64,000 nt of DNA from Neoceratodus forsteri (GCA_016271365.2 CM028136.1:472562001-472626000); one strand, 5' to 3'. Positions 12,570-25,145 are shown, counted from the stretch's first letter. The notes: generated from the sequence alone by a model not told the origin. Translations and numbers: made by a program.

Positions 12570-12685
12570 CTGCAGTATATAAAATGGGCAAAAAAAATCC
12601 TGAAAGCTGATTGGGTCTTTCAGCTGTGTCCATATCAGGACATAACCAGCGGGCTGCACTACTTGTGCCAAATCCAAGATGCAGC
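12570..12685. repeat. Dispersed repeat shared with 13940-14045
   Basis: The order of blocks TATAAAATGGGCA, TTTCAGC, TATCAGGACATAACC and ACTTGTGCCAAA is repeated at 13940-14045, directly adjoining the palindromic MITE. It is probably one half of a related element. No coding potential. Confidence 0.6.
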
Positions 12686-13074
12686 ACACAGAGAAACTAT
12701 CCATGCCACTGCCTCCAATGCAGCTCATCAGGCAGCATCCACAGAACTACAACCACTGCATCAGGAGAGTGGTCCCAACAACAGTGAAACAGTAAGCAAA
12801 CAATAACGTATATCCAACCCCCAAAAAAATGCAAGACAACAAACTGTAATACATTTACGTTTCTTCACTGGCCATCTTTCCTTACCAAGTGAATGGTTCT
12901 TACTCCCACTATTAGAAACCGTGGCTAGGAAACAGTGACCATTAGCACAATCCCTAGTCTCTGTCCATGTCCAGCATCTCCTGTCTTAGTGTTCTTCAAC
13001 CATCCAAATTACCCTTCCCCATCCATGACAGCAAGTCAAAATCCCCTATGTATAATGCAGCACAGAGCCAAAGT

Positions 13075-13640
13075 TAGCTTGAAAAGCGCAGTGAAAGCAG
13101 GCTGTATGGTGGCCAGTAAAGGACACGCCATTACAGTCAAGGGCCAGTGGCTGCAACTGAAACATAAAACCCAAACAAAAGTAAAATAAAGTAAATGAAA
13201 AAAAAATAAAAATAACTGTATGTGTATTAGGGGACAGAGAGAGCTGTGAGGAGAGAGACAGGCAGCACAACGGAAATATCTCTGTACGGCAGGTAACAGA
13301 CACAGTCGCTCACAGTCAAGTTGGCTGGTGGCTGCAAGTGGAAAAAAAAAAGAGGCTAAACAAAACTAAAAGTGAATAAAAAAAAGTGTTTGTCCCTTGG
13401 GGGACAAAATAACTGTATTTGTATTGGGGACAGAGAGAGTTGTGAGGAGAGAGACAGACAACACAGTGGAAACTGCTCTGTATGGCCACTAACAGACACG
13501 GTTGCTCACAGTCAAGTGGGCTGGTGGCTGCAACTGAAAAAAATAAACAAAGGCTAAACAAAGCTAAAAGTGAATAAAAAAAAGTGTCTATCTCTTGTGG
13601 GAAAGAGATGGGAGGAGAGAGAGAGAGATAGACAGACAGA
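13075..13640. repeat. 180-197-bp tandem repeat, about 2.7 units
   Basis: The anchor GTGGCTGCAA(C/G)TG occurs at 13147, 13327 and 13524. Each is preceded by a CACAGTCAAG-like block and followed by an A-rich AAAAGTGAATAAAAAAAAGTG-type stretch, GGGGACAGAGAGAG and TGAGGAGAGAGACAG. Diverged pieces of the same repeat (TCTGTATGGTGGCCACTGA, AGTGGCTGCAGGGGGACACG) occur at 20340-20830, upstream of the second copy of the palindromic MITE. Confidence 0.75.
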
Positions 13641-13779
13641 CTGACTGACAGACACTGGATGATACATATGATCTGCACTACTGATGGACCATTTTTATGT
13701 GTTCTGCATATTTAACACTTTTTAGCACATTTTTTTTTACATTTTTTTCTTTTTTTTTTACTAGGAGGATTTATGGGGG

Positions 13780-13951
13780 GGCATTTCATAAGTAGAATAA
13801 GATACTCCAAGGTGTGGGTTATGGCCTGATAAGAGCACTTTCCAGGCACTAAAGGCACTCAGCACAAGTGCCTCATAATGCACCTGGGGCATGCTCTTAT
13901 AAGGCCATAACCACACCTTGTTGTGTCTTATTGCTTGCTTATAAAATGGGC
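13780..13951. mobile_element. Palindromic MITE, copy 1
   Basis: About 172 bp folding almost entirely on itself. The left arm contains CAAGGTGTGGGTTATGGCCT and GATAAGAGCA. The right arm contains TGCTCTTATAAGGCCATAAC and CACACCTTG, then AATGGG at the end. Arms are about 80 bp with a short central loop. There is no internal gene, so mobility would need a transposase supplied in trans. A second copy is at 21272-21446. The superfamily cannot be set by eye because the target-site duplication is unclear. Confidence 0.8.
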
Positions 13952-14214
13952 ACCAAAAGCCCTACATTCTGATTGGCTGATAGCCTGTTTCAGCCATGTC
14001 CTTATCAGGACATAACCTGGCAACCAGCACTTCTTGTGCCAAACAAATACAAATGCATGAGTGGATGTTCCTAAAAAGAGAAGAAATTCATTCGTAAAAA
14101 TTAGAGAGGCTTTAAAACAAAATTTTGTTTTCATAAATCATTTAAAGCTAAATCATCATAATAAACTCTTCTGGTTTTCATTAATTCTTTTGTGGGGATA
14201 CAGAGCTAAATCCA

Positions 14215-14950
14215 GGCCCAGGGCCCAAGCTATAAAAATAGCTCACGACAATGCAAGGAGCCTTGTAAAGAAAATGGATTTTATTTAAACCCTGGGTACA
14301 AAATGTCTCCTACAATGTGATTGCACTAACTGAGACATGGTTAACTAAAGCAGTTGATACTAAAGAAATTGAACTTAATGAATTTGATATGTAGCTGCAG
14401 ACAAGACAGAAGTTCATGAGGGGTGGGGTCTTAATTTATATAAAGAATACTCTGGTGCAACCAATCCACTTTACTCAGGCTCACTGGGGGATAGAATGTA
14501 TCTTAGTACAAATACAAAACCTAAAGCTAGTTATAGGGACCATTTATTCTCCCCAAGGTGAAGGTTGCTTTATTTGAACCTTTTATTCAAGAAATGTTAA
14601 AACAAGTACAAAATAAACAATTAATTTTGATTGGAGATTTCAATGCAGCCGGGGGGGGGGGCAAGGGGAAAAAAGTTGGGAGAATTTATTCAGCCTCTCC
14701 ACATGGATCAAATAATAACCACTCCAACTAGGAAAAGGAAGTTATTAAGCCCAGGCAATATACTTGATTTGATCTTTGTAACAACTGGCATGGAAGTGGT
14801 AGACAAAGGGGGAACCCCACCAAACCTGGGAGACCATAACACTATAATGTGTGAAGTAAAGGTAACAAAAAGCAGTAATTAGCAAAAAGTCCATCTTATC
14901 CTACAAAAGATGTTTTAAAAATATAATCTCCAAGAGCTTCTGGACCAAGT
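14215..14950 (+). pseudogene. LINE APE endonuclease, decayed
   Basis: Reading frames on the plus strand show the beginning (IKIAHDNARSLVKKMDFI, about 14235-14288) and the end of an APE endonuclease. The end block spans about 14690-14875, with IQPLHMDQIITTPTR, NILDLIFVTT and LGDHNTIMCEV; the last corresponds to the SDH catalytic block, here GDH. Between them the frame is broken by stops and shifts, and a homopolymer run of ten G at about 14651 suggests a slippage frameshift. The RT of the same element resumes at 15639 after an unrelated segment. Confidence 0.7.
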
Positions 14951-14989
14951 TAGAGCCTTACACTTGCACAGAGTGGCCCTCATACATAA

Positions 14990-15635
14990 TATAGAGAAAT
15001 AATATAGGGGTGGCATGTACGTGAGATTTTTACACACACCGAGTTGTGGATGCTACATAAACCTGGTGGTTTGTAAAATGCATCCCATTAACCAGGGTGA
15101 GTGTAAAATCGAGTTTTACATAGGCTAATTATATTTTATTTTTTATAATTGCTGGCTTGCATTTTTCGCCCAGCAATTATAGAAAATAAGTAAATAGACT
15201 GTTTTCAGGCAGCTGTGGACCAGTCAGGATTTTGCATTTCCTGTAGTCTGCCACCTTAACAGTGTCTCACTCGGTCGGGTAAAAAATATTTTGTTGTATT
15301 TGTCGTAGTTTTTATTTTGTGATTTAACTTACTATTGAGCGGCTTCTGTGACAGCCTTCCGGTTGAAGAGGTTTGGAGATCTGCTGGCGGCAGCGCATGT
15401 ATGCGGACAGGGAACCCGGCGGTGGTAATGTTTCCTTTCATTTTCGATCTTGGATATTCTTTTTTTTTCAATAAAAAGAAAATTAGGTTACCGCTGACAG
15501 CAAGGCACTGAGGTACTCGAGGCTCTACAGTTAGAAGGCAGGTGACTGGCGCGTGTGCGTGGTCATGGGGAAATCCGGAGCGTGTTTGCCGTTATAACCA
15601 GCTGAGCTGGTTATAATGGCAAATTATAACCGCTT
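14990..15635. other. CpG-retaining segment splitting the LINE
   Basis: This ~640-bp segment lies between the endonuclease and RT parts of one LINE and carries many CpGs (for example 15256-15600), unlike the depleted surroundings. It contains a 7-bp hairpin, TGTAAAATCGAGTTTTACA, near 15109-15127 and an 18-bp near-perfect palindrome at 15586-15622. It may be a later insertion of a non-autonomous element. No terminal inverted repeats were securely matched. Confidence 0.4.
15586..15622. repeat. 18-bp near-perfect palindrome
   Basis: The left arm TTGCCGTTATAACCAGCT pairs with the right arm AGCTGGTTATAATGGCAA around one spacer base. The single mismatch lies where a CpG in the left arm corresponds to TpG on the right, as expected from deamination. 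The block TTATAACC recurs a third time just downstream. Confidence 0.85.
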
Positions 15636-15638
15636 TCT

Positions 15639-17745
15639 ATGAAAAAAATAGAAGCCAGTAATTATATAGACTTAGCAGTAGATGATTTCTCTAATTCTCT
15701 TCTAGAGGCTTGCAACTTATGTGCTCCGCTAAGGAATGTAAAAATCAAACCGCAACAACTCCCATGGATAACTGATTTCATAAAAACACTATTAAAAGAT
15801 AAAGATAGTATATGGAAAAAAGCAAATAAAAAACTAGACCAAAACTTGCAGGAAAAATTTAAAAAGGTTAGAAATATAGTCAAGCAGGAGATTAGGAAAA
15901 TAAAAGGGTGCTACTATAAGCAAAGGATAGAGAACACTAAAGAGCCTAAAAATTATTGTAAGGTTTTAAAAAACTTAGTTAATCCAGAACAAGGTCAAAT
16001 AAGTGTACCTCTAATAGAAAATGGAAAACTAGCTGCTCATGAAAAAGTCGTTGAAATGTTAAACCATTATTTCACAAGTCTCCCTGATTTAGACATAAGG
16101 TTGTACTATACTGATCTTAAAAATAACAACATCCCTGTGGAGAATCAAGGTGATAACAACATCATTCCAGACTTCAGATTTAAAAATCATTGAAACAAGA
16201 GAGGTGCTTGCAGAAATAATCAAACTTAAAAACAATAGAGCATGTGGTATGGACAGCATAGAAGTGCGTTTCCTGAAAGATGCAGCTGCAGAAATTTCTA
16301 AACCCCTTGCATATCTGTTTAACATGAGTTTAACTCAGGGAATCTTCCCTAGTAAGTGGAAAAGAGCTAAGGTTATTCTCATATTTAAGGGGGGGGGGAC
16401 TCCTCAAATCCTTCAAATTATAGGCCTATTGCTTTGCTTTCCATTATCTCAAAGCTGATGGAATGCTTAGTTCATTCTCAAATTATGGGTTACTTGGAAA
16501 ACTATAAAACACTAACATCAGCACAATATGGGTTTAGAAAAGAATGGTCCATGGAGACCACGCTGGACTTTTACGACTAATTGGTTACCCCTCTAGGGGA
16601 AGGTCCAGCTGTGGGCGCAGTCTTCATTGACCTGTCCAAAGCTTTTGATTTGGTAGAACACTGAAATCTTTTGGCTTGTCTAGAAGCAGTTGGAGTAAAG
16701 AATGAACCTCTGATTTGGTTCAGATCATACTTAAAACCGCTTGCAAATGGTATCTGTAGGCAATATAAATTCTGGTTTGGCCCAAATAACAAGGGGTGTG
16801 CCCCAGGGCTCGATATTGGACTCCTTAATATTTTTGGTATATATGAACAGCCTCCCTAGATACATACAGTATTCTCATATACCATTATATGCTGATGACA
16901 CAGTAATAGTGGCAGAGGGAGAAAATACTCAGGATGTTGAATGTAAACTCCAGGAAGATTCTGATCACCTGGCAAATGGTTTGCATCAAAAGCACTGATA
17001 ATGAATCTAAAACAGACTCAAAACATGTTGTTCTGTATCAACAGGAGAAATAAAGTGAAATTACCTCAAACTTTAGAAATCAGAGCAGGCGATGGCTGAA
17101 TCACATCCCAGGCACAAAATTATAAGTACCTGGGAGCGGAATTCGATCAACAGCTAAATTTTGAGTCTCATATTGACTCTTTGGTAAATAAAGTAGGGAG
17201 GAAGTTGGGAGCAATGAGATGGGCATCGCACTGTCTGAATAGAAAAGATTGCATGGTAGTGGCTAACCAGTTATTGGTTCCCCTCTTAGACTATGGTAGC
17301 CATCTACTTAACAATAGCACAAAAAAAATCATTACATAGGCTAGATGTGACTTATCACAAAATAACCATATTTGTGCTAAAAAGCAATTATAAAATTCAT
17401 CATTGTATTCTTTATAGAGATTTATCTTGGAGCACACACCAACAAATGAGACATAATGCTTGGGCTACTCTTTTATTTAAAAGTTTATAATCAAGAGAAT
17501 CAACCAGACTGATTAGTTCAATTGAGTGGAAAAATCACAATTACTCTTTGAGAGATAAAACCTATGTATGAAAATCTCCAAAGCTAAAAACAAATTTTGG
17601 GAGTTGACCTTTAAATTGTGGGTAGCTATTACCTGGAATAACTTTCCGAGCCAATGGAGAGCTCTGACGTTGCCTATAGACAAGCTTAAAAAATATGTGA
17701 AACCAAAACTGCATGAATATTCTTGTTATTAGGGTCTTGTTAAAG
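15639..17745 (+). pseudogene. LINE reverse transcriptase, decayed (L2/CR1-like)
   Basis: A 184-codon frame (15639-16193) covers the linker before RT. It overlaps a second frame (16150-16458) carrying RT block 1, KLKNNRACGMDSIEVRFLKD. Further blocks are recognisable: SSLTCPKLLI-type remains near 16620, TRGVPQGSILDSLIFLVYMN (about 16785) and the catalytic LYADDTVIVAE (about 16887-16920). Past the core, YKYLGAEFDQQLNFESHIDS (about 17120-17185) matches the C-terminal domain of L2/CR1-group LINEs. A run of G at about 16390 breaks the frame, and many other stops are present. Non-functional. It belongs with the endonuclease at 14215-14950. Confidence 0.8.
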
Positions 17746-18104
17746 AATTCTGCATAACTTTCCTGAGTTAAAGATGTATGTATGATAATCATTAGCTAGT
17801 AAAATGTTTTAAATCTTAGGCTCTAAATTCTAGATTCTGTCCCTGTACAGTAAATTATTGAAGATTGTAATGTATTGTGTTGTTTTTTATTGTTATAACT
17901 AGAAATAATAAATACAGGAACACCTTGAAAACTGTGTGCCACTGCTCTCCTGCTACAGCTGCTCAGTTAACATTTGTTGTAAACACAACACCTGCAGCGG
18001 GAGACTGGTGGCACCAGCAGAGAAACCTCACACATGCCAGTCAAAGTAGCCAAGGTCCCCCCTTCCTGCAGAAGCTCTAAACTGTTAATATTTTTAACAT
18101 ATAG

Positions 18105-20095
18105 GGCATAATTCTCAAAGCCCTAAGTTGGACGCAAGGTACCTGCTCCAGACATAAATGGTGCAAGTGGCACCTTGTGTCAAAAATAGTCCCCTGAGCT
18201 ATTCACAAAGGCAGCCTGCATCAACCGCAGGCTACCTGCAAAAAAGGGCTTATGCTGCCCCTGCACCCAAAACCAGGCTGTGACTTGGCACTGGGGGCAT
18301 GTGGCAGATGTAAGCTGCCACATCCCCGAAAATGAGATTCTGTAAACTCATCCAGAGGACAAATTTCTAGTACCCTTAGATCAGCCAGGGCTGGTCTAAG
18401 GGTACTTGAAAATTCTCTTGAGAGTCCTGCACACCGCAATGTGTTAGCGGTCTACAGTGTTGCTAATAGCACCATGTATGCCCCTCTCCCCGAACCCCGC
18501 TGCAACTTCTATTATAATTCTTAATATACCCCCACCCTGATGCTGCCTCTTCCATGTAATATAACAAATATACCCCTGATTCCTGCTACAGCCCATATTA
18601 TGTTGAATAAAGGCCCCCCATCCCCAATGCTGCCCATCAGATGTACTGTTTTAAGTGTTTCCCCACCCCTATGCAGCCTGTATAAAATGTAATACAACCC
18701 CCCAATACTGTCCACTGGCCATCCTGTGATGATAGTGCCCTAATATAGGTGACCATCAAAATGGCAACTCATTTATGGGCACTACCATCATGGGCAACAG
18801 ACAAGGGTAGCGAGTTACTGCAACCACGAGGGGTGTTAGTGTGACTGGAAAGGGTGGATGGTGAGGGGAAGCGGAGGGGAGGGGTTAGGGGAGAGGATTT
18901 TTGGCTTCTACTGCCCCTGGTGCCACTGAGCCAGCCATATGGTGTGGTAGGGAGGGAGGGAGGCTGGCTCAAGCACCGCAGGTTCAAGGTTCAGGGCTGG
19001 GGCCCGGGAGGACAACATTTTGCCTCTGCCACAGGCAGTGACACTTAACTTTTTTTTTTACATGCGGCTTGTGCCCCTTCCCCGACATGCACTCCGCTGG
19101 AGTTGAAAATCCATCACTGGGGGAGTGAGGGGCTAAGCACCCCCCAACAGAAACACTTTATTACAACAGATGTTAGTTCACTGGTTAGCATATATCAGTG
19201 ATTTGCTTTTCGATGATATACACTTGCAATAATAGCGATCACTGTTTCACGTTCACTAATATCACATAAAACCTGCCCACTGTATGTACAATTTGGTATC
19301 CCCTCCTCTATCCCAGATGCCGCCACAATCATAATTAATATCATGCTCCCCTGGTGGTGGTATAGTACCCCCAACAAATAGTGCGCACCACCTCTCCCAC
19401 CTCCTATCCTGAAAAACAGCCAGCAACCAGCACAGTCCACCTCTCACCTTCACATACAGGTGCCAACTGAACTGTTGGGTTAGCATACTGTACAGGAGCA
19501 GTGGACCTGTACAGCATGCTAACCCTGACAGTTCAGTCACCACCCAGATGTGGAACTGAGAGTTTGGTTGTCCTGGGCACTGACTGTTTTTGGATGAGAT
19601 GTGGAGAAGGGGGGTGGGCACCACCTGTTGGGGTGTGTGGGGGTACTATACCACCACCAGGGAGAGCATGTTAATTATTATTGTGTCAGCATCCAGGAGG
19701 GGCAACTATATTGTACATACAGCAGGCAGTATTGGGGATGGGGGTTGTATTAAATATTTTAGGGGCTGCATCAGGGTGGGGATACATACATCCAATGGGC
19801 AACATCAGGGAGGTGGGGGACCTAGACCACCAAACCTGGGCAGTGCATGCTGTCATGTATGAAATCGGTATTGGAGGGCCACTTGTGTTTGTCACAAGGG
19901 GCTTGTAGAAGACCCACCCCATGTGCCAGGTTTTTGCCACACAGGAGGGGTTGCCGTACATGTACTGCCTTTAGCTTTGGAACCCCTCCTGTTTCAGAAT
20001 CTGGTGCAGGATCCCTGGTGCACGATGCTTTAGTGCAAGCTGCTGTTTGCTGCAGCTTGCACTGAATGCAGCCCCCTATGAGAATCAGGACCATA
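18105..20095. mobile_element. Large fold-back element (Harbinger-like ends)
   Basis: The ends resemble each other in inverted orientation: AGGGCATAATTCTCAAAGCC at the left, and GATTCTCATAGGGGGCTGC on the complementary strand at the right. A nearly continuous palindrome is centred at about 19501. Inner arms are 19467-19496 and 19506-19536; outer arms include 19342-19372 with 19639-19670 (GTACTATACCACCACCAG). Blocks at 18630-18720 match 19733-19830 inverted. Smaller hairpins lie at 18368-18409, 19943-19990 (AGGAGGGGTT/AACCCCTCCT) and 20032-20063 (AGTGCAAGCTGC/GCAGCTTGCACT). There is no transposase frame. Harbinger assignment is tentative. Confidence 0.6.
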
Positions 20096-20269
20096 ATTTG
20101 CTTTTACTCACTGCCCATTTGTTTCTTTCAGGTCAAGGTCTTACTCCCACTGCTCATTATTTCTCCATCTCCGAAGTCCATGTCCCTGGAGTTCATGCCA
20201 CAACCCCCTTCTCCCTGAACAGTCCTTTTAGTGCAAGCTGCAATAACCCACAAGTTTCTTTTTAAAAGT

Positions 20270-20840
20270 GCAGTGCTTTATTAAAGGAGTTTATTTTTCA
20301 AGCAATAACTGTTACTGTTTGAGAACCACGTACCCAATATCAAAGCTGGAAATGTCTGTATGGTGGCCACTGAGGGATATGTTTAGTTCCAGTCAAACCA
20401 TGTCTTTAATGTAAAGGAAAAGAAGAAACTAGTTTAAGGGAAATCTTAATAAAAAAATAATAATAATAGTAAAGCAAACAAACAATGCTTTCTGTATCTT
20501 GGAGAGAGGGGTGGGTAATCACAATAAATAAAAAATGCAGATAGCCCACTTTCCTACTCTGCAGTGACTAAAAATGACCACAGTGAACGGAGTGAAGTGC
20601 GTCATGTAGCTTTCAAAATCTGCTACAAATCGACTGGCACTCTACCGTCAGTGATCCAGAGAATGAGGAAGCACTTTAAAATAAAAACTGTAACCCGGTC
20701 CTCTGCTGCTACTTTTACCTCTAGTTCATTGAAAAAAATACAATTTAGAGAGTGCCCAATGTTACAATCTGAAAACTGGCAACTACAGTGGCTGCAGGGG
20801 GACACGCTTGCTGTCAGTCAAAGTTGACAGCCGATCTTAG
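20270..20840. repeat. Diverged second copy of the 13.1-kb repeat
   Basis: Contains GTCTGTATGGTGGCCACTGA (about 20352) and AGTGGCTGCAGGGGGACACG (about 20788), both related to the repeat units at 13075-13640. The 87-codon plus frame and 60-codon minus frame here look like chance frames. Located just upstream of the second palindromic MITE, as in the first copy. Confidence 0.5.
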
Positions 20841-21271
20841 GCAAAGAAATGCTCTGAGCAAATTTTCTTCCTAAACACAACACAAAAGAAAAATAAAATG
20901 TATCTGGGAGGGTGGTCTAATGGAACTAAAAGCACCAGCAAACGATCTGATGAAGGCATAGCTAACCATGTACTGCTCAAGAAACACCACTTGATGCCAG
21001 GCAAATAGGCATTCTGAGCATTTGTATACAAACCCACCACAAAATAAAATTAATGTTTGTGTGTGTGGGATCTAATGCCAATAAAAGCACTACTGACAGA
21101 CAGATAACCTGATGAATAGATAGATAACCAGACTTTACTGCTGATCAAACACTTATCAAAGTACTTTAACAGGGGGGCTATTTTTTTACAATTAGAGCTA
21201 TTGAAACTCCTTTTTTATATTTCTTATTTTTAAAAAATATATACTTGGGAACCCATTAAAAATACTTTGGG

Positions 21272-21446
21272 ACCCATTTTATAAGCACAATAACACACTC
21301 TGTGGAGTGGGTTATGGCCTGATAAGAGCATTTCCCAGGCACCAAAGGCACTCGGGGCAAGCACCTCATGCCTCATAATGCTCCTGGGGCATGCTTTTAT
21401 CAGGCCAAAACACACACCATGTCATGTCTTATTGCTTGCATAGTGG
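21272..21446. mobile_element. Palindromic MITE, copy 2
   Basis: The left arm contains CCCATTTTATAAGCACAATA and GGGTTATGGCCTGATAAGAG. The right arm contains GCTTTTATCAGGCC and GTCTTATTGCTTGCATAGTGG. Size, central CTCATAATGC(T/A)CCTGGGGCATGC block and arm order match the copy at 13780-13951. Confidence 0.8.
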
Positions 21447-23735
21447 ACTGTGTCAGATTGATTCTGCTGACTTACAAGCTGGTGTTTTCTGTAGCTACAT
21501 TCCCAGAAACCCTTGCAGCTGACATTAGAGGAGGGCTGCAGCAGTGGAAATTCAATAACTTGCAATGCATGTTAGAGATTTTATAAGCTCTGGTTAGATG
21601 TTTGCCACTTTAGCTGTTCTCATGAGGCTAAGTATAGTCCATTGGGTCTGAGTGGTATGCATAGAAGCCAGATTTTTTATTTTGCCTGCAGTATGCATTA
21701 TTACTGTGGCTCCACTTTACTCTGAGCAGCTGTGTTTGACAGTGTAATAAATTTTCTACATGTTTGAGTTCTTTCATGAGGATTTGTTGGAGGAATATCC
21801 TCCTCTCAAGTAAATGCAGGTAGTAGCAGCAGTGTGGAATATATTGACTCCCTCTGTTAACAGAATAATATAGAAACTGATAAAAAGATTTGAGGTGAGC
21901 TATATTCAGAATTAGGAAGCTATTACCATTAAAGATGCTTTTATCCAACTCGAGAGAGTAACATTGAAGACTTATCACCCTTACTAGCAATGGGTCTCAT
22001 TGAACGTTTACCTCAGCATGGGTCATGTACAATGAGGACTTAGATGCACAAAATTGCTGGAATTCAGAAACGAAGGGAGTAACTTCATAGCAAAATGGCA
22101 GATGGCCCTGTGAGATGCATCCGCAATACTAAATAGAATCATTTTGGAGGATTCAACAGAGATTGAGGCTGCAGTTAACCAACAAATATTGGAAAAGGAG
22201 CAAGTGGTTCAAAGTTGTGTTAGTTCAGCTAAATGATTTTAGACAAGCTCATACAGACTGCTTTAAAGTATAATTAGATTTTAACTGCTAATAAAATAAA
22301 TTTGAAACAGATACAGTAGACTTCCTGGAAGGAAGGGTCATGATTTGGAGCTGTTTTTCAAGAAATTCACATTATATTTTATAAAAGATAAATCATAATA
22401 GTGATGCATCTGCCATGAGTAGATTGGAGACTGACAACAGAACTTTTTTGTAGAGGAAGTTTCCCAAGTACAAGCCAGGCAAATAAGACAATCCACTTTT
22501 TTCCCCAACACGGTCCCCCACCACAGTCTGAGATTGATGTGATTCGGACTCCCAGGTGAAGAACAAGGCAAGGTGGGAGGCAGAAGGAAAGGTGACAAAT
22601 GCACTCAGAGGAATTTTCCAAGAGCAAGATATCACAACTAACAACTGAAAGTGCAGCCCACAGCCACCATCAGATGTCATTTCAGAGAGCATTCATGAGA
22701 TGGTGTGTATATGATACAAGGTGGTAGGGCACTGCATATTGAGTAGGGTCTTTAGTATTTTATGTACAATACTGCAGTTTAGCATGTCAGTGCTAAAGTG
22801 TTTGTACCTCACAACTACAGTACCAGTAAACTGCAAATACCTCTTTGTAGAGCCCAGAACATTTGTGCAAATATTTGTGTAAGGTTTCCAATGGGCTTTC
22901 TTATGTGTCACACACAAATTAGTGTAAGCCACTTAGTGTGTAGTTTGAGTGTCAGGACCTGGGGGTTCAATAAAGGCTGAACATACTGAAGAAACCTGGG
23001 GATAATCAGATTAAAAGGAACACTCTTCCAAATAATTGACCCCCACCTTGCAAAAATGAAACTGACACAAAATGAGGAAAAATATCATCTTTGAAGACAG
23101 GCTAAAAGGGCTATCTAAAATGGCATTATAAGGTATAAGTTTGTAATTGTCAGTGCTGCTTTAAGACTCAGATTCATTGTATGCTACATAGCTGTGTGAA
23201 CACATATACAGTACATCCTACTATATATTAGTATCATGTACAACCACTACTGCTGTGGTTGACAGTATAAAATAAACATCACCATGAATATTGCTCCAAA
23301 GTAATGTAAAAAGCAAACCATCTTTAGTGTTTTAATAATGAGACAAGGTAACCTATGACTCTTTCACAGTTCTACAGTAACTGTAATTAAATTATGTATT
23401 GGATTTAGTTGCTTCTTTAGATTCCCCATTACATATTTGCTGCTTGGTTTGATCATTTATCTGCAGGTCCATTTTAATTACACTAACAGGATGACAGCAC
23501 TAAGCTAATCAATACTATTCTCTTCTCCAGCCCCACCCCCATACATGAAAATTAGACAAAAACTGCATCACCTTTCTACTGAACTGTTAATTATTTGCAC
23601 AGTGTGGGAAGACTTTATATTGGAGGTTTCTGTAGGTTCATGTCCACTGAATAATAATGCTTGAGTACAGTCTAGAAAAATTGTGCTGTAGTAGAGTTAT
23701 TTTTGTATGCTTTCTAATAAGTTTATTTGTGAGTA
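21447..23735. other. Spacer, nothing recognised
   Basis: About 2.3 kb without a supported gene. Several overlapping minus-strand frames at 22338-22692 are simply stop-poor sequence. Confidence 0.4.
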
Positions 23736-24855
23736 AGTAAGTAACATTTTATTTATGAACTACCCTATCCCTGATGCTCAGGGTGCTTAACAATATAGAA
23801 AAATACAAATAAAATAACAGTGAATCTACAATTCGGTGTCAAAACAATGACAATGAGATAACATAAAGTCAGTTAAGCTCATCCACCAGCATAAGACAGT
23901 TCCCAAAAGCTTGCTTAAAGAATTGTGCTTTCAGGCCCTGCTTAAAGGGCTCCAGTAAGGAGGCCTCCCTCAAGGACCCAGGAAGTGAATTCCACAGGGC
24001 TGGTGCAGCCACCGTAAATGTGTGGTTCCCAGATGTTTTTAGCTGGGCCCTGGGAATTGCTAGGAGGTCTTCCCCAGCAGAATGGAGTGAGCGCTGAGGG
24101 TGGTATGGAGTCAGGAGATCAATCAGGTAGCTTGGTCCCAGACCATATAGGGCTTTATAGGTGACAAAACCCACCTTGAAGGAGATTCTCCACCTCACCA
24201 GCAACTAGTGCAGATCATGCAGCACTGGGGTCACAAGACCTCAGAAGGCCAGTCAGTAACCTGGTCACCGCGTTCTGCACTAGCTGCAGGTGATGCAGGA
24301 CTCTCCACTAACCCTGAGATAAACAGCATTACAGTAGTCAAGTCTGCATATCACAAATGCATGCACCAGTGAGGGCAGATTTTCCAGTGGGATAAGGGCT
24401 TTAATCCGGTGATATTCCTCAAGTCATAAAACACTTCAGATAATGGCTGACACAGGAGCCTCAAATGTCAATCCATTATCGAAGATAACACACAGGTTTT
24501 TACCATTGAGGTAGCCATTAGCAGGGTCAAGTCAAGCATCAAAGCAGGACTAACCCCAGTGGCTTCCACTTCTCGCAGGTGACCAGGCTCAATCACTAGC
24601 ACCTCTATTTTGTCTGGGTTGAACTTTTACCAACTGGAGGACATCCAGTCTCGAATCTCGGCTATGCATGCATTTTTAGTACCTCCATAGCATCATCAGT
24701 ATTGGGTGCAAAAGACATATACAGCTGGATGTCATCTGCATAGCAGTGAACCATGCTGTAACATCAAATGATCTCACCCACTGGCAGCATGTACACTGCA
24801 AACAACATTGGTGAGAGGATCAAACCCTGGGGGCCTCCACATGGCAGGGGCTATT
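23736..24855 (-). pseudogene. L2-like LINE, RT C-terminal half and 3' tail
   Basis: On the minus strand, from 24855 downwards, the remains read LFAVYMLPVGEIIRCYSM, VHCYADDIQLYMSFA (catalytic YADD retained) and ALIPLENLPSLVHAFVICRL. The open frame at 24204-23869 follows, with SFKVGFVTYKALYGLGPSYL, RSLHSAGEDLLAIPRAQL and FTVAAPALWNSLPGSLREAS. This C-terminal pattern is typical of L2-group LINEs. Stops and shifts break the RT part. The 3' end at 23736-23800 carries a (TTAC)n-like run. It is 5'-truncated at the GxxLSP block. Confidence 0.85.
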
Positions 24856-25049
24856 TACTGTAAATATATTTACTTAGTTTTTGTTGCCTGAGAAAGGAAG
24901 GCTATACAAACTGCCTATTTTCAGCCTTGCCCAGGGAAGGGGATACAAATGTGAATGAACTGAAATTAAAATCAGATTTACAGTAGCTGTTGTTGATGTT
25001 TGTTTAGAGAATGGTGAAATTTGGACAGGACAATAAGGAAATTCACATA

Positions 25050-25145
25050 CTCTTCCCAAGAAGTTCCATGGGATCTTTAGCATCCCACTGAACAACCACC
25101 AGAACAGGCAGACAGGACCTTGGTTTGCTGTCTAATCCAAAGGGG
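25050..25145 (-). repeat. SINE body fragment
   Basis: CCATGGGATCTTTAGCATCC and CCAGAACAGGCAGACAGGAC match the body of the antisense SINE at 401-790. Confidence 0.55.

Noticed and set aside
22338..22692. Three overlapping minus-strand frames
   Set aside because: All three frames open over the same short stretch; no conserved pattern.
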